From Chamaecyparis obtusa (Eukaryota; Streptophyta; Pinopsida; Cupressales; Cupressaceae), in NCBI GenBank assembly GCA_027943335.1, contig BSBK01000522.1:1692001-1756000 (forward strand): a stretch of 64,000 nt of DNA. The letters are read 5' to 3'. Below the pieces are notes generated by a model. It saw nothing but the letters and a program-made list of their open reading frames with translations. It was not told the origin of the DNA and made no database searches. Below, piece by piece: positions 25,009 through 36,456 of this stretch (positions within the stretch are counted from its first letter, which is position 1; every line of letters starts with the position of its first letter). The position numbers and the translations under genes are program-made.

Positions 25009-25938
25009 TGTAATCACCTAAAAATGGTCATCTAGACTATTAGCCCCTTACTAGCATTTTTGCTAAAATCATCAATTGCTTATTCTTGATCAAATCCTAG
25101 TTCTATCATTTATTCGATTATTTTCTATGGGCTAACCATTTTATCCTAAAGTCTTTATTTAATTAAAAGGAGTTTCCTCCTTTTTTAATTAAATAAAAAG
25201 CCCCCCACTTTTCCTCTTATCCTAAGTTGCACAAATAAAGCACTATTCTTATAAAAAAGAGAAAAAGCACTTTTGTCTCATATGGACACAAAAGTCAATT
25301 CTTAATTTCTCATTGGAGGATACTTGTGCACATGGATTGCTCCTCTTTGATGCTCCACCGTTGATTAAATCTTTTGCCTCTTAATCTCCATGGTCCATTC
25401 CTTCTCATTTCTTATAAAAGGAGAGCTCTCTTCTTCATTCTAGATCCCCAACTTTTTATGCTAATGTTATGCTGCAGGTTTTCTAGGTCACTTTGAAGCT
25501 TTTTGAAGATTTGGAGCATTCTTGGCTTTTGCATCTACATGTTATCATAGTTTCATTTCTTGCATTATCATGGCATTCATAGCTTCATATTTAGCTTAGT
25601 TTCCTTTATGCTTTAGATTAATTCATCTAGCTTAACTAGGAGGCTTTGTAATACTTGTTCTTTCATTTCCATAGTTTAGCTTGCATATTCATCTTAATCT
25701 AGCTTGCATTGCATTTCATTTGATTCTTGAGGATATTGGCATTATTGCCCTTGTCTTCATTTGAATCTCCCATTGCATGGTTTACTAGCAAAGTTATTGG
25801 CTTAATAGCTCTAGCTGAGAGCATTCTTAAACACCCTTGCACTCCATGCCTAGGGAGCTATGGATCAATTTTTGAGACCTCATTCTTGAGTGTTCTTGAT
25901 TGTAATGATTCATAGAAGTGCACTATTTAGAGTACACA
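25009..25938 (+). repeat. Element C 5' LTR
   Basis: Matches 41122-42051 at about 97.8% by hand count. It contains an inverted AT-rich stem (TTAATTAAAAGGAG ... CTCCTTTTTTAATTAA) near 25155-25195 and a TATA box. Confidence 0.92.
25413..25420 (+). promoter_or_regulatory. Candidate TATA box in C LTR
   Basis: TATAAAAG followed 25-35 bp later by a T/C-rich possible start region. The right LTR has TATAAAAA at 41526. It is a good core-promoter candidate. Confidence 0.5.
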
Positions 25939-25942
25939 TTTT

Positions 25943-25959
25943 TGGCACCCACCGTGGGG
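25943..25959 (+). promoter_or_regulatory. Candidate primer-binding site of C
   Basis: TGGCACCCACCGTGGGG lies four bases after the LTR. Element F has the same arrangement (55046) with TAGCACCCACCATGGGAC. It resembles the GGCGCC-type PBS of the Tat/Athila Gypsy branch, with CpG lost. The tRNA was not identified. Confidence 0.6.
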
Positions 25960-27260
25960 AAAAATATTAGCATTTTGTCCTGTATTTTTTATATTTTCGT
26001 CAAATTTTTTATCATTTTTTAGCTTAATTTCGATCTCTGGTTTTTCTATCTCAGAGTGTCGTGCGACATTTTACCAGTGTTGCATGACAGTTTCTTGTAT
26101 AGCAGCGCAACACTTTACCAGTTAAAAGTGTCGCACTGTTTGGCAGATAGTGTCGCACTATTTTATGTATTTTGTCACCTGCAGGTACAGAGAAGTGTCG
26201 CACAGAGATAAAGTGTCACATCCGTATATGAAAAAATGTCGCACGACATTTCTGGTGACTATACTATTGCTTGTACCTACACCCATTTTTTAAGAAATTT
26301 TCACAAACGGTATCAAAATTTTAAGTGTGATATATCATTGGAAAGGTCTTTCCGAGCCTAATCCAACCATGCTAGTTTCATTCTAAGATTTTACCATTTG
26401 ATTAGCTATTTTATTTATAGATTATCTGATTTTTGATGTGCTAACCATTGTGGAGCTAACAAGTTGTTCATGTAGGTGCTCTCATTGTTTGAAATTTGCT
26501 TAAAAGAATGCATGTCAAAGAGTACTAATGGTTTTTGCAGGGCTACCCTAAGCATAAAAATCAAATCAAGTGCTTGTTTAATTGCTTTCTTTATTGAGTG
26601 TGACAATTACTAGTTGTTTCATTTCATAGGAACATAATATTTTGTTGTAGGAATTCTTGGGTGGTAGGAGAAGTATGCTCTTCACCCTTGTGGTGAACCA
26701 AAAAATCTTGACTCATCTTTGGATTTTGAAAGCAAGGGGGTAATTAAACATTTTCTCGGTGTGTTTGGGAGAAAACTTTGAGATAGGGGAGTATGCTCTT
26801 CACCCTTGTGGTGAAATAAAAACCTTGAACCTCATAAGTTGATCTACTCTTTGTTTAGATCTTTAGAATCTTTTAGCGAGCCTACTCTTGAGCAATCAAG
26901 AGGAACAACCCAAGTGGGGACAAGCTAATACCGAGCTGTTCCAACCCACTATAATCTCAAGGCTATCAAGGACACAAAACCTTGGTAGACATAGTGCTTG
27001 TCTTCACTTGATGTGAGTACTTGTGGGATTGTGACCATGAGGAAAGTATTGAGCAAGAATGTTTAAGGTACTCTTGAGGCCGCGAGGTCCCAGTCCCTTT
27101 TGAGGAGCAAGAGGGGTACTACGAATGGAAGCCCTTACTAAGAACCATAGGTAGAGGCCACCCTATTTTTTTGCTTAGTTTCTTGGTACAAGGATTGATC
27201 CAAGTGGAATAACCTGGATCACCACAAGATTACTCACCATCTGTGTTCCTTTGGTTGTAT
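25960..27260 (+). other. Element C leader, part 1
   Basis: Untranslated leader with no credible ORF. It contains reiterated TGTCGCAC-type words (26050-26250, listed separately) and a direct repeat of 26 bp (AGTATGCTCTTCACCCTTGT and six more bases) at 26672 and 26791. It ends at the D insertion. Confidence 0.6.
26057..26248 (+). repeat. Degenerate TGTCGCAC word repeats in C leader
   Basis: At least six occurrences of TGTCGCAC/TGTCGTGC in 190 bp. The first (TGTCGTGCGACA, 26057-26068) and last (TGTCGCACGACA, 26237-26248) are exact reverse complements and could pair. Element F has a similar cluster at 57405-57800. Confidence 0.7.
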
Positions 27261-27265
27261 CATTG

Positions 27266-28128
27266 TGATGAAGGGTGCTCCCCTTAGTACCACAAACACA
27301 TAACAGAAATAGAGAAACAACAACAATAATATGCAAAAACAGAAAATTGGCTTCTTATTATCTCCACAAATGTGGAATTACAAACTTTCAGAATTACAAT
27401 ATGCAAAGCCACATGGGCATTCCCTTACAATATTCTGTAGGAAAAATCCTCGAATCACTACCCAGATCTACTACCCAGAACTATTCTGAACTGCCTAAGA
27501 CAATAATACAGCCTTCCTTATATAGGCAATTTTCCACCGCCTGGGAAGGTTCCAGAATTTTAGCCAATAAGGCCGACCAAACTTAGAATTATTTTATTTT
27601 ACATTTTATTACATCATAGTCGGCTCAAGATAACCTTTGAAACCTGAACAGAAATTTTGAAGAAAATTATTTTTCGCCAATTCAGGTGGCCCAACTTTCG
27701 AAGACCATAAGTCATCACCAGTTGACCCAATCGGCTATTATAACCCCATTTCAGAAATGCCACGAAGCGCTCTACAGGCTTGATGAGTGCAAGCACTCAT
27801 CACCCAAATTTTTGACCTCATCCGAGGCCTCTAAAGCCTTCAAAACTGAGTTCAAAGTTTCTGTACCCTGCTGCCAATATCGAAAATCTTCAATATCTTC
27901 CAATATACACTTGATCTGGCAATGAAACTTTACTGGCAGACTTATATGACCAAGATGAACCTCCAAGAAAGAAATCAGATCATTCTGAGCACATACAAAA
28001 ATTACCAAAAATAGTAACTTTCCATAAATAGCAGCTCTGCATAAAATAGCCCTTATTGAATATAAAAATAGAAATATTTTTTTTGGGTGATGCAAGATTG
28101 CTCTTACACCCAGGATGCTCCTGCATCA
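27266..28128 (-). repeat. Element D 3' LTR
   Basis: Starts TGATGAAGG and ends CTGCATCA on the plus strand. Same length as its partner at 32772-33634. A cluster of eight differences lies in about 20 bp at 27782-27801. Confidence 0.93.
27517..27524 (-). promoter_or_regulatory. Candidate TATA box in D LTR
   Basis: The minus strand reads TATATAAG, followed by purine-rich sequence. In the other LTR (33028) the same stretch is present with one change just downstream. Confidence 0.4.
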
Positions 28129-28189
28129 GACACCCAGGGTAATTTGAGAAGTGACCCTGTCACGACTCAGGTGTGCAGAGGAAAACTAA

Positions 28190-29500
28190 GATGACTAACC
28201 TCCTCCTTTGTCAGCCATGATGAATCTTCAATAGGTCATCCTTTCCACTTGACCAGATATTCTTCATATGTCTTGTTTCTTGTGCTTCTACCAACATGAC
28301 TGTCTAGTATATCTTCGATCTCCTTAGTGTCTGAACTAGTTGCTGGAATACTCCACTGTGCTGCTGTGATTGCATCTTCAACACCTCCTTCATGATACTC
28401 TGTCAGATTTGAAATGTTAAACACTGGTGAAATATTTAGCTCAGTAGGTAATTCTACCTCATATGCGTTTCCTGAATCATGTTTCTTCAGTATCTTACAT
28501 GGTCCAAACTTCTTCATTTTCAACTTGTTATATGTACCAACTGGAAACCGCTCCTTTCGCAAATGAACCATGACTTCATCACCAACCTGAAATTCCTTAT
28601 ACCTCATTTTCTCATCTACCTTAGCCTTATATTGTGCGTTCATCTTGGTAATATGCTTCCTCACCTCCCCATGGATGTTCTTCAAGTGTTCTGCAAAATC
28701 CTCAGCTTCAGCACTACTTATTTCTCCTTTATCTATCTTCCTCAATTCAGATGCATTTCTCGGACTACTTCCATATACAATCTGGAATGGTGATTTACCA
28801 GTGCTCCTGTTGACAGAATTATTGTATGCAAATTCCGCCTGTGGTAAAATCAAATCCCATCCTGTTGGCTTATCTCCAACCAAACATCTCACCAAATTTT
28901 CCAAACTCCTATTCACCACCTCTGTTTGTCCATCAGTCTGTAGATGATGTGATGAACTGAACTTCAAATCTGCCTTCAACTTCTTCCACAATGTATGCCA
29001 GAAATATCCAACAAACTTAGTGTCCCGATCTGAAACTATGGTCTTTGGCAAACCATGAAGTCTCACTACTTCTCTGAAAAACAATTCTGCTATATGAACA
29101 ACATCATTAGTCTTCTTACAGGGAATGAAATGTGTCATCTTTGAAAATCTGTCAACCACCACAAAAATTGAATCATGTCCCCATTGAGTCCTCGGTAAAC
29201 CAAGAACAAAGTCCATGCTGATATCCTCCCAAGGCTTCTCTGGTATAGGTAATGGCTGATACAACCATGTATTCTGCTTCACTCCTTTCTCCATCTGACA
29301 TACTCTGCAACTCTGTACAAACTTCTTCACATCTTGCTGCAACTGTGGCCAATAATAATTCTCACTAACCAAAGAAAGGGTTTTGTCACGACCAAAATGT
29401 CTAGCCAATCCTCCGCTATGCTTCTCCTTGATGAGATTCTCCCTCATAGAACTTCATGGAATGCACAACTGACTCCCTTTGAATAGCATATCATCCTGAT
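28190..29500 (-). pseudogene. pol: Integrase and chromodomain of D
   Basis: A 403-codon open frame (29447-28236). The zinc-binding start reads HSGGLARHFG...CRVCQ near 29412-29300. The catalytic triad is visible: Asp in SMDFVLGLP, Asp in VSDRDTKF, Glu in TDGQTEVVNR. Next come a GDEVMVHLRKERFP-type C-terminal domain and a chromodomain (EEYLVKWKG, then a TGA at 28238-28236, then PIEDSSW out to about 28196). Upstream, a 1-nt deletion near 29497 and a TGA near 29460 separate it from RNase H. The integrase inserts cDNA; in chromoviruses the chromodomain guides it to chromatin. Confidence 0.93.
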
Positions 29501-31228
29501 GATGAAATCCAACCATTTCATCCTGTCTAAAGTAACAGGTTCTATACAAGCTTTCCAAGCTTCACCAAAATCAGGATCCTCTGGATACAAATTCTTGAGT
29601 TCCTTGAACCCAACCACTTCAATCTGCATTTCTGTCAGTAATAGTTGCCTTCTGCTAAGAGCATCTGCAACCCTATTAGACTTTCCACTCCTGTGTTTCA
29701 AAACAAATGTATAACTCTGCAAAAACTCAACCCATTTCAAATGCCTTTGATTCAATTTTCTTTGACTATTCAAATATTGCAAAGCTTGATGATCAGTATA
29801 CAAAACAAACTCCTTAGGAAGTAGATAATGTCTCCACTTCTTTAATGCCTGAACTATAGCATAAAATTTCTGATCATAAACATAATATTTCCTCTTGGCA
29901 TCATTTAACTTCTCACTGAAATAAGCAACAGGTTTACCTTTTTGGCTCATAACAGCTCCTATTGCAGTACCACTAGCATCACAATCTACTTGAAACACCT
30001 TATTAAAATCTGGAAGTGCTAAAACAGGTTGTTCTGTAACTTTTTGTTTCAACAATTGAAAACTCTTTTCTGCCCCATTAGTCCACTTAAACTCTTTTCT
30101 ATCCCCTCTCATTGTTTCAGTCAAGGGTCCACAAATACTGCTAAAATTTCTGATAAACTTTCTGTAAAAGCTAGTCAAACCATGAAAAGATCTTACCTCG
30201 GTAGCACTCCTTGGAGTAGGCCATTCAAGGATAGCCTGTACCTTCTCTAGGTCCATTTTTAGACCTTCTGCTGAAACTACAAATCCCAAATACACTAACT
30301 CTTTCTTCACAAAATTGCACTTCTTCAAATTAATCAACAATTTCTCTTCTCTCAGCTTCTCAAATACCATACGAATATGCATCATATGCTCCTCCAATGT
30401 CTTACTAAAGATCAGAATATCATCTAGGTAAACAATGACAAACTTACCCAGAAATTCTTTCAGAACCTCATTCATGAGCCGCATGAAAGTGCTCGGTGCA
30501 TTGGTTAGCCCAAAAGGCATGACTAACCACTCATACAGTCCTTCCTTTGTCTTGAAGGCAGTCTTCTATTCATCTCCTTCTTTGATCCGAATCTGATGAT
30601 ATCCACTTTTCAGATCTATCTTTGAGAAATACACAGCTCCACTCAAACAGTCCATAATATCATCCATTCGTGGCAATGGAAACCTGTACTTGATTGTGAT
30701 CTTGTTTATTGCCCTAGAATCTGTACACATCCTCCATTCTCCATTCATCTTTGGTGCTAATACCACTGGTACAGCACAGGGACTCAAACTCTCACGAATC
30801 AATCTTTTCTGTAACAGTTCATGTACTTATCTGTTCAACTCCTCACTTTCTGCAGGTGTCATTCTATGTGCTGCCTTATTCAACAAATTGGCCCCTGAAA
30901 TCAAATCCATCTGATGACTGATCTTCCTTACCGGTGGTAATCCATCAGGTACATTATCAGATACAATGTCCTGAAACTCATTCAAAAAATCTACAACCTC
31001 TACAAGTACATCCTCTACTTCTTCTTTACCAACTTTTAGAATTAAAGCAAAACACACATGCTCATGCCTCATACCATCTAGGAATTTTCTTCCATCAACA
31101 AATGTTATTCTTGCATTACCACATACCTTTTCTTCAGTCTCTTTCAATGGCTTTAGCTTATGTCGCACTCCATCCTTTGTCAGGGAATAGGTATTCGCAC
31201 GACCATCATGTACAGCACATTTGCCAAA
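29444..31228 (-). pseudogene. pol: Reverse transcriptase and RNase H of D
   Basis: Three minus-strand stretches in one frame: 31168-30827 (protease-RT linker), 30802-30566 (RT fingers with [18 protein letters not shown]) and 30520-29444. The last has the palm with [12 protein letters not shown] and catalytic YLDD at 30430-30419, then RNase H with [22 protein letters not shown] and [14 protein letters not shown] at 30568-30566 replaces the Trp expected in the family; a TAA near 30826 replaces a Gln. About 350 codons of RT-RNase H are uninterrupted. Confidence 0.93.
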
Positions 31229-31993
31229 CTACCATGGTCTACCCAACAACATATGACATGCATCCATAGAGATGATATCACATAGTATCTCATCTTGGTA
31301 CCGACCGATCTTGAACTTTACCAGGCACTGTTCACTGACCATGACCTTATGGTCATCCTGCACCCAGGTAATCCGATATGGATGTGGGTGTTTCTGTCTC
31401 TTGAGCTTCAACTTTGTCACCATCTCTTCTGACACTAAATTGTCAGTGCTTCCACTATCGATAAGCACATCACAGCATTTACCCTCACACTTGTATCTAG
31501 TGCGAAACAGGCTCCTCCTCTGTTCAGGTTCGTTCTCACCACTTAGCAAGACTCTTCTGTTAATTAGCGTTTCTCCTCTTTCAGCATCTTCAGAATTTGA
31601 TGATCTAGCATCTTCATCTACATGTGCAACTCTGGCCTGGCCTTCATTTCTCCTGTCTATTCTGCCTTGGTGTTGAGGACATTCAAATGCCCTATGACCT
31701 TCTCCACAATGAAAACATGTTCCACGGAAGACTCCTCTTCCTGAACCTTGTCCTCTTCCTCTTCCCCTCTGATCTCTATTATTCTGATCTTGGAAACAAT
31801 TGGAATTGTTTCCTCTCTGATTCTGGCTGCTACTGGCCTCATCCTTCATTTTTGGATCTTCATTTTGGCCACCATATGACCGTCCACCAGATCTTCCACC
31901 ACGACCTCTTCCATTTTTTCTGCTCTCAAATTTCTTGTTCAGCTTTTCCTCTACTTTTAGGGCAAACTGGTATGCCTCATCAATACTATTCAT
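31229..31993 (-). pseudogene. gag-pol: Gag C-terminus, zinc knuckle and protease of D
   Basis: A 254-codon open frame. It has a Gly/Arg-rich run (31910-31850), a zinc knuckle (C-x2-C-x3-H-x4-C in CFHCGEGHRAFEC), an acidic linker, and an aspartic protease whose catalytic motif is LIDSGSTDNL (about 31465-31436) and whose flap/end is MLLGRPW. A TAG follows directly, where this family usually has Gln. Confidence 0.9.
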
Positions 31994-32670
31994 TCAAACT
32001 AGATTCAACTCCTCCTGAATGCTTGGCCTTAACCCATTAAGGTATCGGGCAACTTTCTCCTTATCAACTTCTGCATGGCCTGTTCTGATGAGGAGTCGAT
32101 AGAACTCCTCTGTATACTCCTTAACAGATCTTCCTGCTTGCTTCAAACTTTCCATTTTCTTTAGTAGGTCAAGCTCATAATCAACAGGAATAAACTGTCA
32201 CTTCAATTTATCCACCATCTGATCCCATCTTGTGATTTTATCTTTCCCTCTTCTATTTCGCTCCAATTGAATTTCTTGCCACCAGATCTCGCATGACCTT
32301 TCAATCTGGCCTTCGCAAATTTGACCCTATCAGGACCCTCAACATCTTCATACTCAAAATATTCCTCACATTCATTGATCCAGTCGATCAATTCTTCTGG
32401 GTTAAGATTTCCAGAAAATGTAGGAACCTCAATCTTAGGTCTTTTTCCAATCTTGGAAATCTCCCGAAAAAGTCTTTCTTCCTCCTGGTTCACAATTTCA
32501 GCTTCTCCTTCTTGATATTCTTCTTCGGCTTCATCCTCGCTTTCATCTCTGACATTAAGATTCATTCCTTTGTGAATCTCTTCTTGCAATGCTCGCACTT
32601 ATCTCTGTAGCTCTCTAACCTCAGGTGTCATAGCACCAGCTCTTCCGCCACGTTCTCTTCGTGGAGGCAT
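31994..32670 (-). pseudogene. gag: Gag N-part of D
   Basis: The minus strand begins with an ATG near 32669, a Pro-Arg-Arg-Glu start typical of plant Gypsy gag. It continues through an acidic region (32560-32480) and the gag core with VPTFSGNLNPEELIDWINE. A 1-nt frameshift near 32285 and a TGA (32200-32198) replacing a Trp break it. A second core part continues to 31994, where a stop precedes the zinc-knuckle part. Confidence 0.82.
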
Positions 32671-32758
32671 TTTCATGATGCGCGCTGAAACCCTAGCCAC
32701 AGTCCTGGTGCAAACTACCTCACAGTGGGCGATCTATTTACACACTCAAGAACTCCTA

Positions 32759-32769
32759 CTCTGATACCA
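32759..32769 (-). promoter_or_regulatory. Primer-binding site of D
   Basis: The minus strand reads TGGTATCAGAG, complementary to initiator Met-tRNA, two bases from the LTR. Confidence 0.85.
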
Positions 32770-32771
32770 CT

Positions 32772-33634
32772 TGATGAAGGTTGCTCCCCTTAGTACCACA
32801 AACACATAACAGAAATAGAGAAACAACAACAATAATATGCAAGAACAGAAAATTGGCTTCTTATTATCTCCACAAATGTGGAATTACAAACTTTCAGAAT
32901 TACAATATGCAAAGCCACATGGGCATTCCCTTACAATATTCTGTAGGAAAAATCCTCGAATCAATACCCAGATCTACTACCCAGAACTATTCTGAACTGC
33001 CTAAGACAATAATACAACCTTCTTTATATAGGCAATTTTCCACCGCCTGGGAAGGTTCCAGAATTTTAGCCAATAAGGCCGACCAAACTTAGAATTATTT
33101 TATTTTACATTTTATTACATCATAGTTAGCTCAAGATAACCTTTGAAACCCAAACAAAAATTTTGAAGAAAATTATTTTTCGCCAATTCAGGTGGCCCAA
33201 CTTCTGAAGACCATAAGTCATCACCAGTTGACCCGATCGGCTATTATAACCCCATTTCAGAAATGCCACGAAGTGCTCTACAGGCTTGACTGGCGCAAGA
33301 GCTTGTCACCCAAATTTTCAACCTCATTCGGGGCCTCTAAAGCCTTCAAAACTGAGTTCAAAGTTTCTGTACCGTGCTGCCAATACTGAAAATCTTCAAT
33401 ATCTTCTAATATACACTTGATTTGGCAATGAAACTTTACTGGCAGACTTATATGACTAAGATGAACCTCCAAGAAAGAAATCAGATCATTCTGAGCACAT
33501 ACAAAAATTACCAAAAATAGTAACTTTCCATAAATAGCAGCTCTGCACAAAATAGCCCTTATTGAATATAAAAATAGAAATATTTTTTTTGGGTGATGCA
33601 AGATTGCTCTTACACCCAGGATGCTCCTGCATCA
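32772..33634 (-). repeat. Element D 5' LTR
   Basis: Partner of 27266-28128. It ends with CTGCATCA, followed by the CATTG duplication. Confidence 0.93.
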
Positions 33635-33639
33635 CATTG

Positions 33640-34869
33640 GCACTTCCATGACAAAGCCAATATCTATTGTGGGCAACCACTTTGTGTGAGGCAATGAGAC
33701 ATCAAGTGTGGGCCAAGCTGCTAAGTATTGAGCCCTTGTCCTTTTAGGCTAGCAAGTGCTTGAACTGTTCTCATTGTTATATACCCATGCAAACATTCTC
33801 AAACATACAAACATTGTGGTAATGCTCATAGATTTTTAGTTTTGATATCACAATTGCTTGTCTTGGCAAGGTTGCTTTTTCCCTTGTGCAAGTGTTTGGT
33901 GACATGTTTGATCACCTACTATTTGCAAACTTGTCTACTTCTTGATATTATTGTACTTGAAACCAAGAAATTGTACTTGCAATCTACAATATTGACCAAA
34001 TTGCTTTCAAAACTGAGTTTTTCACATTCACTGGTCAAGAGTCATACGATACTGAAACATCATTGCATACCTTCAACCAAGAATCCTGAGTTATTTTGTT
34101 GTCCTGCTACTGTTGCAATTTGGAGCTGTTACACTTGCATTTTAACCTGTTGTAGAGTGTCTTTTTCTATTCTTATCTGAAGCTGGTTTGTTACCTACAT
34201 GCTTAGGATTGTTCTAGACTAAAACAAATGAGCTAAAACTATTGGATTTGAGCCTATCGAATGTCACTTTTGATCACTTGTCAAAACACGGTTACCCCTC
34301 TAGCTACTTGCTAATCGAGCTTCTTGCTCATCTCTAGGCTTGTGTCAATTGACTACTGCAAGTTCTTGAGCACTTTGACCAACCATCTCTATTGTTCTAT
34401 CTCGACAAGTGATCATCATTGGCTTTTGCTTATCTCAACATCTAAGAAAATTTGTCTCATTTTATTGGTTGAACAACATTCTTTTTCATGTCGGTTACAA
34501 CTCGGTCTCAATTTGAACAAGGGAGTCACCCTTCATTCAATTATACGCAGTTACCTTCTCCCACTAGACTAGACACTCACGAGCGCTTATTAGCAATGCT
34601 AGTTCTAGTTCAGAGGATTCTAAGGCTACCCCGTGGTACAAAGGAGTTTTCCTCTTTTCTGCATTTAAGTCTTCCAAAAACATAGACAGTGTCTCACTCA
34701 CTCTCACTGAACAAGAAAAGTTTCATCGTTTGCAAGAACACTTTGAGCACAAGGACAATCAAGCGTGCTTAGACAAAGAACACAACCAAACCATAATGGA
34801 TGCTACTAGGTGCATGGCTACGAGAGGAGTATCTCATGAGCAACCCAAGATTATGAGCATAGACCACTT
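33640..34869 (+). other. Element C leader, part 2, and possible gag start
   Basis: Continuation of C after D. No clean ORF to about 34480. From an ATG near 34486 onward, pieces of Ser/Lys-rich sequence in alternating frames may be the decayed N-terminus of gag. Confidence 0.45.
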
Positions 34870-36456
34870 TTTGGTACTAATGGAAACTATGGCAACAACA
34901 CGCCACCTAGATCTCCTCCGAGATGAACTTTTGCTATACCTTCTTCACCTCCTAGACCACCTCCCTCTCACCATGAGGAAGAGGTTGTTGATGAGATTTC
35001 TAGTGAGGATCTTATTGCATTTGAACAAGATGAGGACTCCCAATGAAAGATGCTTAAGCTTTTAGAATGCAATGGAGACCAATATTTCTAATATATGACT
35101 TCTAGAGGATACAAGCTTCCTCCTAGCTATGATGTCAGACAAACTGTCCAACAAAGAGTACCAACTGAATTGGAAGTCCTTCAAGAAGAATTACGTCGGA
35201 CAAATCAATGCCTTACCCAAATGGAAATCGAAAGAGAGCCTCCAAAGGTCTCTTTTGTAGAATCAATTTGTGCTCTTCCTTTTGATAAAATTCTATACAT
35301 GGTCCCATTTCCTAGGGATATTGAGGTTCCTAAGTATTATAAGTATGATGGAAATGGTGATCCCCATGACCATGTGCGTCACTTTTACACTCTTAGCATG
35401 GAATTTCTTCACGAAGACACATTTTTGCTACGATTATTCCCTCAAAGCTTAAGAGGACAAGCTTTAGAATGGTTTGCAAAGTTGACACCTCCTTTGAAGA
35501 CTTTTGATGAGTTGGCTATGCGCTTCACACAACACTATTCATACAATATCCAATAGCCTATCACCATGATAGATCTTGGTGCTTTGAGACAAAACCAAGG
35601 AGAGTTATTTGCTACTTATTTGCAACATTGGAGGTCATTGTATTCTCGATATCCTCATCAGCTAGATGAAAGAGAAAAGATTGACATTTTTGTCAACACT
35701 CTTGTGCCAGAACTATATTATGATCTTAGGAAACAACTGTTCTCCTCTTTCAATGACATGGTTGAAAGTGCATATAGGATTGAGAATGTGGCCATAAGAA
35801 AGGGGGATATTGTTATTAATAAAGATGCTAGAGGCAATGGCAAAGACAAAAAAAAGCCTTGGAATAGAAACAAGTATGTTGTTAATGATGGGGTTGTAGA
35901 TGCCCCTAAAGCTAAAGAGCCTACTTTCAACCTCTCTAATGCCATCTACGCAGAAAAAATACAAGAAGCTGCCAACACTCAAAATGCTCCTAAGCTTCAG
36001 AATGCAGATAAGCTAAAGAAGCAATTCCAATGACGGGTCTATACCCCATTGGCTGAACCATATGATGTGATTCTTAAGACTTTGGTTGAAAATAATTATC
36101 TTACACTTCCTGAGAAAACTCATCCCTATGATTCGCCAGTTAAGCCTGATTGGTGGAGAGAGGATCATTATTGCCACTATCACAAAAACAAGGGACACAA
36201 GACTGACAATTGTTTCACGCTTAAAGATGCTATTCAAGATCTCATTAATGGAGGCACAGTTCTCATAGATGGCTTAGTTAAAAATTTTGATCATACAGCT
36301 TTCAAAGATCCTCTACCTAAGTATGACAAAGGTGAAACCTCCCAAGCACATAAGAAGAATCATGATGCTAAGATCAACTATACATATACTTCTGATTCAC
36401 CTATGATCAACATGGTGGAGCCCGTTGACAGTTCTTATGATGAGACCTCAAGATGA
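34870..36456 (+). pseudogene. gag: Gag of element C (Tat-like)
   Basis: One frame with a few stops. A Pro-rich N-part has several breaks. Then the coiled-coil LEVLQEELRRTNQCL, the motif ICALPFDKILYMVPFP (35260-35310) and a Gypsy gag core with YYKYDGNGDPHDHVRHF and LRLFPQSLRGQALEWF follow. A TAG near 35555 and a TGA near 36031 interrupt it. The C-terminus has a CHYHKNKGHKTDNC zinc-binding motif near 36175 and LKDAIQDLI. It frameshifts into the next part near 36440. This gag type is characteristic of Tat/Athila-branch Gypsy elements. Confidence 0.85.

Larger units (their letters stand above)
27266..33634 (-). mobile_element. Element D: chromovirus-type Gypsy retrotransposon
   Basis: Two 863-bp LTRs and a perfect TSD CATTG (27261-27265 and 33635-33639). 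Minus-strand order: 5' LTR, PBS, gag, protease, RT, RNase H, integrase, chromodomain, 3' LTR. That is the Gypsy order with a chromovirus C-terminus. A handful of stops and about three frameshifts disable it. About 33 LTR differences were counted by hand. Confidence 0.95.

Noticed and set aside
26057..26248. CRISPR-like spaced repeats in the C leader
   Set aside because: Units are 8-12 bp with irregular spacing, degenerate, and in a plant retroelement leader; nothing else fits CRISPR.
28479..28947. Plus-strand ORFs across the integrase of D
   Set aside because: They are shadows of the minus-strand integrase, which has clear catalytic motifs.
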